NCBI RefSeq assembly: GCF_009729555.1
Contig: NZ_WODC01000005.1
Span: 1 to 64,000, forward strand
From: Pseudodesulfovibrio alkaliphilus
GTDB lineage: Bacteria > Desulfobacterota > Desulfovibrionia > Desulfovibrionales > Desulfovibrionaceae
Direction: 5' to 3'
DNA length: 64,000 nucleotides
The notes under the pieces are model-generated. The model worked only from the letters and a program-made list of their open reading frames with translations, was not told the DNA's origin and searched no databases. A program made the translations under genes and the position numbers. Positions 56,083 to 64,000 of the stretch are shown here, piece after piece (position 1 is the stretch's first letter; each line of letters begins with the position of its first letter).

Positions 56083-57069
56083 TCAATGAACCGGGCCGGT
56101 TCCGGCCTCCAGAATTGTTTTCCAGGCCGGAAGCAGTGTGTCGAGGCTGTTGGCCAGCAGACGCATGAACCGGACTTCCAGGTCGATCATGGCCCGATCG
56201 TTGCGCCGCAACCATTCCGATAGCCATGCCATGCGCAGGGCGAGGATCATCTCCGGCAGCAGGGCCAGCGCCCGCGGCGGCAGGCAGGCCTCGTCGCGCA
56301 GGGTGCGCAGCAGGGCCGGGGCCAGTCCGCGGACCAGGGCGGCCGGTTCCTCTATGCCCACACAGCCAAGGCAGTTGGCCGCATCAAAGAGCACGGGCCG
56401 ATGCCCGGCGAACTCCCAGTCTATGACCGCCGCCACGCCAGTTCCGCGCCAGATGACATTGCCGGGATGGAAGTCCCCGTGGCAGGGCGCGGTTTCAAGG
56501 TCCGGCCATGCCTCGGCCAGGGGGGTCGCGGCTGCCAGTATCGGGGTCAGTTCGCGGTGCAGGTCCGGCTGGCGTTGGGCGATGGTCGCCATGAGCGTCT
56601 TAATGTAGCCGGGCAGGGAGAATCCGGGTTCGCCGTCGAAGTCCCGTGATCCCGCCCCTGCCCGGCGAAGCGAGGCCAGGAAACGGCCGAGGTGGATGCC
56701 CCGCTCGGGCTGGTCCACATAGTCCGGCTGGGGGAGGGGGTCTCCGGGCACAAAGGGCGAGAGTTGCCAGTAGGCACCCTGGTCCTGAATCAGGATTCTG
56801 CCATCGGGGTCGGCCATCGGGGCTGGGACCGGCAGCCCGTCCTGGGCGAGCCCGAGCAGGAACGCGCCGATGCGTCCGCGCCGCGCAACACTGCCTGAGC
56901 CGAGTCTTTCGAGAACCAGGACCCGGCCTGTTGAGTCCTGCACGGCGGCTCGGGCCTCGCATCGCTCGGGGCTGCCCTGCAGGGGGATGTCGGGCCGGTC
57001 GCAGCCGGGCCTCAGACCCCAGAGGGCCAGTCGTCCCGCGTCGGGAGCCGGGGACAGGGAGCGGGGCAT
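56083..57069 (-). CDS. APH-family phosphotransferase (choline/aminoglycoside kinase fold)
   Basis: The 328-residue protein has the aminoglycoside-phosphotransferase/choline-kinase catalytic core: CHGDFHPGNVIW near residue 195 (the catalytic Asp) and AVIDWEFAGHRPVLFDAANC near 213 (the metal-binding Asp). An N-terminal kinase lobe with VLVLERLGSGS is present. The substrate is unknown; resistance is unlikely to be the native role, and a homoserine- or sugar-kinase-like role is as likely. The ATG has an AAGGAG site. Confidence 0.85.
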   Translation of the reverse strand: MPRSLSPAPDAGRLALWGLRPGCDRPDIPLQGSPERCEARAAVQDSTGRVLVLERLGSGSVARRGRIGAFLLGLAQDGLPVPAPMADPDGRILIQDQGAYWQLSPFVPGDPLPQPDYVDQPERGIHLGRFLASLRRAGAGSRDFDGEPGFSLPGYIKTLMATIAQRQPDLHRELTPILAAATPLAEAWPDLETAPCHGDFHPGNVIWRGTGVAAVIDWEFAGHRPVLFDAANCLGCVGIEEPAALVRGLAPALLRTLRDEACLPPRALALLPEMILALRMAWLSEWLRRNDRAMIDLEVRFMRLLANSLDTLLPAWKTILEAGTGPVH

Positions 57070-57317
57070 GGGGGTCTCCTTTTTGGGGGGTGGCACGGTC
57101 AGCCCCCTGTCTTATGGCCCGCCGGACCTCGCGTCAACCCGACCGCCAGCGCATGGCACTCCCCAGGCTCTCCCCATTTTGTCCTGTCGTCTTCAGCCCG
57201 GAGTCACGCTTGGGGACGTGCGCAGGATCATGAGGGTTTCCCTTCGAGCTGAACTCATGTATGTTGAAAATTCCGTGGCTGATTTCAGCCGCACCCCCAG
57301 AAATAAGTCGGGTAATC

Positions 57318-58478
57318 ATGGCATTGAGAGCGAGCAAGCGGCGGCCTTTGGTGGCCCAGTCCGAGATTCGGAGCATGTCCATAGAGTGTGCCCGGGTCGG
57401 CGGCATCAATCTGGCCCAGGGCGTGTGCGACCTGCCCGTGCCCCAGCCCGTGGTGCGCGGCGCGGCCGAGGCCATGGAGCGCGGCCAGAATATCTACACC
57501 CGCTTCGACGGCCGGGCCGAACTGCGCCGGGCCATCGCGGCCAGGCAGCAGCGCGATACCGGCCTTGAGGCCGACCCCGAGATCCAGGTGGTGGTCTCGG
57601 CCGGGGCCACGGGTGCCTTCTACTCCGCCTGCCTCGCCCTGCTCGACGAGGGCGACGAGGTGGTGGTCTTCGAACCGTACTACGGATACCACATCGTGAC
57701 CCTGGCCGCCCTGGGCATCAAGCCGGTCTTCGTGACCCTGGCCCCGCCGAGCTGGGAGTTCTGCGCCGCAGACCTGGAGCGGGTGGTCACGGAGCGCACC
57801 CGGGCCATCATCCTGAACACCCCGGCCAATCCCTCGGGCAAGGTCTTCAGTCGCGAGGAGCTGGCCCTGGTGGCCGATTTTGCCCAGGCCCACGACCTCT
57901 TCGTTTTCACCGACGAGATTTACGAAAACTTCGTCTTTGACGGCCGCGAGCACATCGCGCCCGCAACCTTGCCCGGCATGGCCCGGAGGACCGTCACCAT
58001 TTCCGGCCTCTCCAAGGTCTTTGCCATCACCGGCTGGCGCATCGGTTACGCCGTCTGCGACCCCGAATGGGCGTTGGCCATCGGTCATTTCAGCGATCTG
58101 GTCTATGTTTGCGCCCCGGCCCCGCTGCAACTGGGCGCGGCGCGGGGACTCGACGAGCTGGGGCCGGATTATTACCGGGGTGTGGCCGAGGACCACGAAC
58201 AAAAGCGCGACCTCTTTTGCGCCACCCTTGGCGAGATCGGTCTGGTGCCCCATGTGCCGCAGGGAGCCTACTATACCCTGGCCGACATCTCGCGCCTGCC
58301 CGGCGACACGGCCAAGGCCCGGGCCATGCACCTGCTTGAGCGCACTGGCGTGGCCTGCGTTCCGGGCACGGCCTTTTTTAGAGGTGACGCGGGCCAGACC
58401 CTGGGTCGGTTCTGCTTTGCCAAGGAGATGCCTATACTTGAAGACGCCATGGGCAGGCTAAGGAAGCTCGAATCATGA
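57318..58478 (+). CDS. Class I/II PLP-dependent aminotransferase
   Basis: The 386-residue enzyme has INLAQGVCDLPVPQP near residue 30, an ANPSGKVFSREEL block near 173 with the preceding NTP, FVFTDEIYENFVFDG, and the Schiff-base lysine in SGLSKVFAITGWRIGY. It is in the aspartate-aminotransferase/kynurenine-aminotransferase-like group; the amino acid used cannot be read. A start at 57261 would add 19 residues. Its stop overlaps the next gene (ATGA). Confidence 0.9.
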   Translation: MALRASKRRPLVAQSEIRSMSIECARVGGINLAQGVCDLPVPQPVVRGAAEAMERGQNIYTRFDGRAELRRAIAARQQRDTGLEADPEIQVVVSAGATGAFYSACLALLDEGDEVVVFEPYYGYHIVTLAALGIKPVFVTLAPPSWEFCAADLERVVTERTRAIILNTPANPSGKVFSREELALVADFAQAHDLFVFTDEIYENFVFDGREHIAPATLPGMARRTVTISGLSKVFAITGWRIGYAVCDPEWALAIGHFSDLVYVCAPAPLQLGAARGLDELGPDYYRGVAEDHEQKRDLFCATLGEIGLVPHVPQGAYYTLADISRLPGDTAKARAMHLLERTGVACVPGTAFFRGDAGQTLGRFCFAKEMPILEDAMGRLRKLES

Positions 58479-58810
58479 CAGAGAAGGAAAGACAGGAATT
58501 CAAGCGGTTCGCCAGCGAGGAAATGGACGCCCTCAAGGCGGAGATTCCCCGGCTCGAGGAACTGGTCAAGCCCGTGGCCCCGGACAACGCCATCGGCCGG
58601 GTCTCGCGCATGGACAACATCGTCAACCAGTCCGTGGCCGAGGCCCAGCTCTCCAAGGCCAGGGTGCGCCTCGCCCGCCTTGCCGATGCCCTGCGCCGAG
58701 CGGACGAGGACGAGGACTTCGGCCTGTGCCTCGTCTGCGACGAGCCCATTCCCATGGCCCGCCTGAAGGCCATGCCCGAAACCCAGTACTGCGTGGAGTG
58801 TGCGGAGTAG
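58475..58810 (+). CDS. DksA/TraR-type C4 zinc-finger protein
   Basis: The 111-residue protein has a long N-terminal helix pair and a C-terminal four-cysteine zinc finger: CLVC, then DEPIPMARLKAMP, then CVEC. This is the TraR/DksA zinc-finger family, which bind RNA polymerase through its secondary channel. The canonical acidic tip of DksA is not obvious, so its effect on transcription is uncertain. It overlaps the aminotransferase by four bases and is followed by repeat R1 copy B. Confidence 0.85.
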   Translation: MTEKERQEFKRFASEEMDALKAEIPRLEELVKPVAPDNAIGRVSRMDNIVNQSVAEAQLSKARVRLARLADALRRADEDEDFGLCLVCDEPIPMARLKAMPETQYCVECAE

Positions 58811-58909
58811 GGGGCAAGGGCGAACGCATCAATAACCATCTAATAAGAATCTCTTTTTTCCTCAAGGTCGCAGCTTTTGAATAGGGCTTTGGCAGCAGAA
58901 GGCATTGAT

Positions 58910-59212
58910 GGGAAGCGTTTCGTCCCTTCGGGCCGAGGTACTTTTTGGCTGGCGCCCCAAAAAGTACCCAAAAAGTGCGCTTTTTTTCTGTGATCGGGTC
59001 TCCCGCGCCGCACCCCAGTAACGTCGGCCCGCTGGCGAAACAGTTGGAAGCGTCGAAGACTCCGCTTCCGCCGGGTTTCGCCCGAGGCGCGGGCCGACGA
59101 ACTGGCGCTGCGACGCTCCGCCGATTGTCTATCTGCCGTAAGTGAAGTCTAAAATGATGTTACCAGCCTGGATAGAAGAAGGAACCCGGAGAGCACAGGC
59201 CCTTTCGGCCCC
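58910..59212. repeat. Intergenic repeat R1, copy B
   Basis: This is the clearest copy. Hairpin 1 is a 12-base perfect stem (GGTAC...GTACC ends, arms 58937-58948 and 58957-58968). The nested hairpin has outer arms cgtcggcccgc (59022-59032) and gcgggccgacg (59089-59099), middle arms ggcgaaac/gtttcgcc (59034-59041, 59075-59082) and inner arms ggaagc/gcttcc (59046-59051, 59064-59069). A T run at 58981-58987 could support termination on the + strand. Confidence 0.88.
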
Positions 59213-59253
59213 TCGTGCCCCCAGCCCTTCCATCTTACGAACCCCCCAGCCCT

Positions 59254-59448
59254 TAAGCCTCCTAAGGCTTAGAAGCTGACCAATCGAGCGGAGCGGCTTT
59301 TCCGAATCACGGACGGAGCGAAGCGGAGGACTTGATTCGGGGAGCGGAGCCGATTGGATCAGCTTCTTGGCCGTGGAGTGCAGGCGGCCAAGCTCGTAAG
59401 CCGAGCTTTTTTGGTTCTTTTTTGGGGCGGCCCAGCCAAAAAAGAACC
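59254..59448. repeat. Chain of inverted repeats between R1 copies B and C
   Basis: Hairpins follow each other: taagcct/aggctta (59254-59271); a long imperfect arm pair agaagctgaccaatcg with cgattggatcagcttct (59271-59286, 59351-59367) enclosing ccgaatca/tgattcgg (59302-59309, 59333-59340); cttggccg/cggccaag (59366-59392); and a 13-base perfect stem ggttcttttttgg/ccaaaaaagaacc (59413-59448). The last has the same design as R1 hairpin 1. Confidence 0.8.
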
Positions 59449-59535
59449 CCGCCGGGAGGGCAATTCCAAACTTGGAGGAGCGACAGCGACGGCTCTTTTC
59501 TTCAGCTTCTCCCTTCTGTCACCGAAGTGACTACT

Positions 59536-59813
59536 GGGAAGCGTTTCGTCCCTTCGGGTCGACTTACTTTTGGACCGGAGCGCCCAAAAGTAAGCAAAAG
59601 GCGCTCTTTATACTGTGATCGGGTCTCCCGCGCCGCGCTCCAGTAACGTCGGCCCGCTGGCGAAACAGTTGGAAGCGTCGAAGACTCCGCTTCCGCCGGG
59701 TTTCGCCCGAGGCACGGCCCGACGAACTGGCGCTGCGACGCTCCGCCGATTGTCTATCTGCCGTAAGTGAAGTCTAAAATGATGTGACCAGCCTGGATAG
59801 AAGAAGGAACCCG
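59536..59813. repeat. Intergenic repeat R1, copy C
   Basis: It matches copy B almost base for base from the gtcggcccgctggcgaaaca segment to ccagcctggatagaagaagg. Hairpin 1 is an 11-base perfect stem with CTTAC/GTAAG ends (59563-59573, 59584-59594). Copies B and C are more alike than either is to A, suggesting local duplication. Confidence 0.86.
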
Positions 59814-60010
59814 GCCCCCCTAACCCCGCCGGGAGGGCATCAAAAAACCTGGAGGAGTGACAGCGATGGCTCTCTGCCGCTCCTCTTGCTCCCCAAGGCG
59901 CAAACAGGGAATGCGATGCGTCTGCCCATGCCCACCTCCTGGCGGTTGTGGCCCGGAGCCTTGTCTGGTAGTGCGGACAGGTCGTCTCACCAGCCGATTC
60001 AGGAGGGCGC

Positions 60011-61187
<1,177 letters not shown>

Positions 61188-61198
<11 letters not shown>

Positions 61199-61634
61199 AA
61201 AACGGCGACCTGCTGTCGTTAAGTGACTGTAGGCGAGTCTTCGAGCCGTACAGAGGACTTATGCCGAGGCGAAGTGACTGTAGGCGAGTCTTCGAGCCGT
61301 ACAGAGAACTTATGCCGATGCGAAGTGACTGTAGGCGAGTCTTCGAGCCGTACAGAGAACTTATGCCGATGCGAAGTGACTGTAGGCGAGTCTTCGAGCC
61401 GTACAGAGGACTTATGCCGAGGCGAAGTGACTGTAGGCGAGTCTTCGAGCCGTACAGAAAACTTATTCAAAAAGGTCACAAATCCGCAGGACAGCGGATT
61501 TGGGCGTCGGCTCCTGCCGACGCCCCGAAGGGGTGATCCCCAGGACGGGGCGAATCAAACCCTCGCGTACCCGGAGTACGCTTCGGCCTTGACCTTTTTT
61601 CGCGCCTAGCATTTCACCATTTTTGAGCAGCCTG
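61188..61634. repeat. Intergenic repeat R2, copy 3 (expanded)
   Basis: The ends are caggctgttgaaaaa and tttttgagcagcctg, an imperfect inverted repeat. Inner hairpins are aaatccgc/gcggattt (61480-61501) and ggcgtcggc/gccgacgcc (61503-61524). Compared with copies 1 and 2 it is longer because a 51-bp unit is repeated five times. With the promoter below it accounts for the 588-base gap before ffh. Confidence 0.9.
61221..61475 (+). repeat. Five tandem 51-bp units inside R2 copy 3
   Basis: Units begin at 61221, 61272, 61323, 61374 and 61425, each opening with aagtgactgtaggcgagtct. Units 2 and 3 are identical; 1 and 4 share a variant (gaggac, gaggc); 5 runs into the unique R2 body. There are no unique spacers, so it is not a CRISPR. 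Because 51 is divisible by three, both strands stay open by chance; no ribosome site supports translation. Confidence 0.95.
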
Positions 61635-61686
61635 CGCGAACATTGTTTCAAAGCTGTAAGAGGCAGGCCGCCTCGGCGGCCAAGGC

Positions 61687-61715
61687 TTGACTCCGGGCCG
61701 TATCTGGCTTAACAA
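61687..61715 (+). promoter_or_regulatory. Possible ffh promoter
   Basis: TTGACT and TAACAA are separated by 17 bases, downstream of the R2 element and about 70 bases before the ffh start. The -10 match is moderate. Confidence 0.4.
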
Positions 61716-61786
61716 ACCACCTCTTTGCCCGCGCTGGACGGGTGCTTTGCGCGTGGATAACGGGGATAACTCGGGAGAGAGGACAC

Positions 61787-63301
61787 TTGTTCGAGAGCCT
61801 GCAAGAGAGACTTGGCAACGCCTTTCAGAAATTCAAGGGCCAGAAACGACTTGACGAGGACAACGTCAGGGAGGGGCTGCGCGAGGTGCGCCTTGCGCTC
61901 CTTGAGGCGGATGTCAACTTCAAGGTGGTCAAGGGCTTCGTCGATCAGGTGAAGGAACGCGCCCTGGGCGAAGAGGTCATGAAGGGCCTCAATCCGGGCC
62001 AGCAGATCGTCAAGATCGTCAACGAGGAGCTGACCGAGCTTTTGGGCGGCGAGCAGCAGGGGCTGGACCTGTCCGCCAAGCCGCTCAAGCTGATGATGGT
62101 CGGCCTCCAGGGCTCGGGCAAGACCACTTCCTCGGGCAAGCTGGCATTGTATCTGCGCAAGCACCACGGCCGCAAGCCCTATCTCGTGCCCGCCGACGTG
62201 TACCGCCCGGCCGCCATTGATCAGCTCCACACACTGGCCCGGCAGCTGGACGTGCCCGCGTATCCGTCCACCACGGACATGAATCCGGTGGACATCTGCC
62301 GCGACGCCATGGTCAAGGCCGCGGAACTCGGCTGCGACCTGATTCTCTTCGATACGGCGGGTCGGCTGCACATCGACGAGACGCTCATGGACGAGCTTGG
62401 GAACATCAGGCAGGCGTGTTCCCCGCAGGAAATTTTGTTCGTGGCCGACGCCATGACCGGCCAGGACGCCGTCACCGTGGCCGAGGCCTTCAACGACAAG
62501 CTCGGCATTACCGGCGTGGTGCTGACCAAGATGGACGGCGATGCCAGGGGCGGCGCGGCCCTGTCCATCAAGACCGTGACCGGCAGGTCGGTCAAGTTCG
62601 TGGGCGTGGGCGAGAAACTCTCGGACATGGAGCTTTTCCACCCCGACCGCATCGCCTCGCGCATCCTCGGCATGGGCGACATGATGACCCTCATCGAAAA
62701 GGCCCAGTCCGAGATCGACGAGGACGAGGCCAAGGCCATGGCCGAGAAAATGGCCAAGGCCGAGTTCGATTTCGAGGACTTTCTCGGCCACATGCGCAAG
62801 CTCAAGAAGCTGGGGAGCATGGAGGGGCTGCTCAAGATGATTCCCGGCATGGGCAACGTCATGAAGCAGCTGGGCAAGGACGCCCTGCCCGAGGACGAGA
62901 TGCGCCGTACCGAGGCCATCATCTCTTCCATGACCCGGCAGGAGCGCCGTCAGCCCGCGCTTATCAACCAGAGCCGCAAGGAGCGCATCGCCAGGGGCTC
63001 CGGGGTCAAGGTGGCCGATGTCAATGTGCTCATCAAGAATTTCAAGCAGATGAGCAAGGTCATGCAGGCCATGATGGGCGGCGGCAAGAAGAAGGGCAAG
63101 TTTGGCCTGCCCAAGCTGCCCGGCCTGGGCGGCGGCGCCATGCCCGACATGAGCGCCCTGGGCGGAATGCCCGGCATGGACGCCCTGGGCATGGGCGGAG
63201 CTGGCGAAGAGTCTGCCAGGCGCACCGTCTCCAAGAAGACGCTCAAGGAGCGCAAGAAAAAGAAGCTCAACAAACAGGCCCGCAAGAAGAAAAAGAAATA
63301 G
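61787..63301 (+). CDS. ffh: Signal recognition particle protein Ffh
   Basis: The 504-residue GTPase has the NG domain with GLQGSGKTT near residue 108, DTAGRLHID near 190 and TKMDGDARGG near 248, and the methionine-rich M domain (about 330-470). A Lys-rich tail ends the protein. It binds signal sequences with 4.5S RNA and delivers ribosomes to FtsY. The start is TTG followed by FESLQERLG, the usual Ffh opening, with a GAGAGAGG site; a longer frame from 61742 is not family-like. It heads ffh-rpsP-khpA. Confidence 0.96.
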   Translation: MFESLQERLGNAFQKFKGQKRLDEDNVREGLREVRLALLEADVNFKVVKGFVDQVKERALGEEVMKGLNPGQQIVKIVNEELTELLGGEQQGLDLSAKPLKLMMVGLQGSGKTTSSGKLALYLRKHHGRKPYLVPADVYRPAAIDQLHTLARQLDVPAYPSTTDMNPVDICRDAMVKAAELGCDLILFDTAGRLHIDETLMDELGNIRQACSPQEILFVADAMTGQDAVTVAEAFNDKLGITGVVLTKMDGDARGGAALSIKTVTGRSVKFVGVGEKLSDMELFHPDRIASRILGMGDMMTLIEKAQSEIDEDEAKAMAEKMAKAEFDFEDFLGHMRKLKKLGSMEGLLKMIPGMGNVMKQLGKDALPEDEMRRTEAIISSMTRQERRQPALINQSRKERIARGSGVKVADVNVLIKNFKQMSKVMQAMMGGGKKKGKFGLPKLPGLGGGAMPDMSALGGMPGMDALGMGGAGEESARRTVSKKTLKERKKKKLNKQARKKKKK

Positions 63302-63393
63302 GGACAAAAAGACGACGTTGTCTTTCCACCGATAATCACCTTGCCAACATGTAGGCAACAACGTATTACAACACTATTGGGGGTATAAGTACC

Positions 63394-63633
63394 ATGGCTA
63401 TGAAAATCAGACTGACCCGGATGGGTGCCAAGAAGCGTCCCTTCTACCGCGTGGTGGCTCTCGACAGCGCCGTGCGCCGCGACGGACGCCCCGTGGAGTA
63501 CCTCGGATACTACAATCCGATGGTCGAGCCCGCCGAGGTCAACCTCGACATGGAAAAGATCGAGAAGTGGCTTGCGCAGGGTGCGGAGCCGAGCAATACC
63601 GTTCGCTCCCTGCTCAAGAATGCCGGCAAGTAG
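63394..63633 (+). CDS. rpsP: 30S ribosomal protein S16
   Basis: The 79-residue protein has the S16 start [20 protein letters not shown] and [10 protein letters not shown] near residue 34. Length is normal. It lies 92 bases after ffh and before khpA, the conserved ffh-rpsP-KH-rimM-trmD-rplS order of many bacteria. Confidence 0.98.
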   Translation: MAMKIRLTRMGAKKRPFYRVVALDSAVRRDGRPVEYLGYYNPMVEPAEVNLDMEKIEKWLAQGAEPSNTVRSLLKNAGK

Positions 63634-63717
63634 CACCGTGCTTCTCTCGTCCGGCTTTCCGTTTGGCAGCTCATGTTCAGGGCGCGTGAATCCGCGTCCA
63701 CACCGGAGGAAGACGTC

Positions 63718-63951
63718 ATGCTGAAAGAGATGATCGAGTACATTGCCAAGTCGCTGGTGGACAATCCGGATGAAGTGCGCGTGACGGAAGTGGAGGGCGA
63801 GCAGACCTCGGTCATCGAACTGAAGGTGGCCAAGGAAGATCTCGGCAAGGTGATCGGCAAGCAGGGCCGCACGGCCCGCGCCATGCGCACCCTGCTCGGA
63901 GCGGCCTCCACCAAGGTCAGAAAACGTTCGGTTCTGGAAATTCTCGAATAG
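63718..63951 (+). CDS. khpA: KH-domain RNA-binding protein KhpA
   Basis: The 77-residue protein has a type II KH domain with [18 protein letters not shown], including the GxxG loop (GKQG). KhpA binds RNA, often as a partner of KhpB/Jag. The ATG has a GGAGGA site, so the longer frame upstream is not used. The downstream gene expected from the conserved order (rimM) is cut off by the window end; nothing can be called in 63952-64000. Confidence 0.95.
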   Translation: MLKEMIEYIAKSLVDNPDEVRVTEVEGEQTSVIELKVAKEDLGKVIGKQGRTARAMRTLLGAASTKVRKRSVLEILE

Positions 63952-64000
63952 AGCCCGGCGTCCCCGCGTCAGCGGGAGCGTCGCGATCACGGTTTCTCCG

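Larger units (their letters stand above)
58811..60010. other. 1.2-kb intergenic region made of structured repeats
   Basis: No credible gene is seen between the zinc-finger protein and the Cys/Met enzyme. The stretch holds R1 copies B and C, a chain of hairpins at 59254-59448, and two copies of a shorter sequence (cccgccgggagggca...ggaggag...gacagcga) around 59447-59496 and 59824-59872. Short open frames across it are by-products of these repeats. Confidence 0.8.

Noticed and set aside
56083-57069. Antibiotic-resistance aminoglycoside phosphotransferase.
   Set aside because: Only the general kinase core is shared; nothing in sequence or context points to resistance.
58945-59145. A small open frame across R1 copy B (with counterparts in copies A and C) that could be called a hypothetical protein.
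   Set aside because: Differences between copies are not concentrated at third codon positions, there is no ribosome site, and the conserved signal is paired stems. It is explained by the structured repeat.
61221-61475. CRISPR array.
   Set aside because: The units are directly adjacent 51-bp tandem copies with no unique spacers, and no cas genes are present.

Overview
The window is a 64 kb piece of a high-GC bacterial chromosome. It most resembles a Desulfovibrio/Pseudodesulfovibrio-type sulfate reducer. Support comes from a tetraheme cytochrome c3 gene, an AhbB-type siroheme decarboxylase next to hemL, a fused CobA-HemD protein, scattered anaerobic cobalamin genes (cobB, cbiD, cbiG, cbiH), a DVU0772-like small protein and dense housekeeping operons. 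The genus is inferred from gene content; no 16S gene is in the window.

Layout. 1-106: 3' end of a 5S rRNA and its terminator. 136-3100: accessory block with two tandem RhiA-like proteins, a short AraC-type regulator and a divergent trypsin-fold protease. 3143-11784: DDAH, AsmA, a DUF1786 protein, a membrane-anchored lipase-like hydrolase, a CheX + HEAT/CheY pair and an MFS transporter. 12233-20384: rimO, a histidine kinase, rdgB, pncC, argJ, an HD phosphohydrolase and small unknowns. 20590-24717: a complete mla-type lipid transport operon (mlaE, F, D, C, A) plus a phosphodiesterase. 24890-37613: a c-di-GMP-rich stretch with a solute-binding protein coupled to a GGDEF-EAL receptor, a TPR protein, cobB, a UMF1-like transporter, an AMMECR1 protein, an HD-GYP protein and a FapA (DUF342) protein. 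37787-46199: a BPL_N amidotransferase-like protein, valS, a low-GC two-gene insert (AAA ATPase + putative PD-(D/E)XK nuclease), cobA-hemD and purN. 46257-53915: two divergent operons, gpsA-lipoprotein-SDR-cbiD and ahbB-hemL-cbiG-cbiH, for tetrapyrrole and related metabolism. 54143-58810: cytochrome c3, a very acidic protein, a phosphotransferase, an aminotransferase and a DksA-type zinc-finger protein. 60011-63951: a Cys/Met PLP enzyme, ffh, rpsP and khpA.

Two families of structured, non-coding intergenic repeats run through the window. R1 has three copies of about 300 bp, with hairpins whose stems change in a compensatory way. R2 has three copies of about 270-450 bp with imperfect inverted ends; all begin at the stop codon of a + strand gene, and one carries five exact-period 51-bp tandem units. 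The best candidate for an undescribed system is the AT-richer ATPase/nuclease pair at 42113-43778, wedged between valS and cobA-hemD and overlapping the cobA start. No transposase, integrase, CRISPR array or tRNA was seen.
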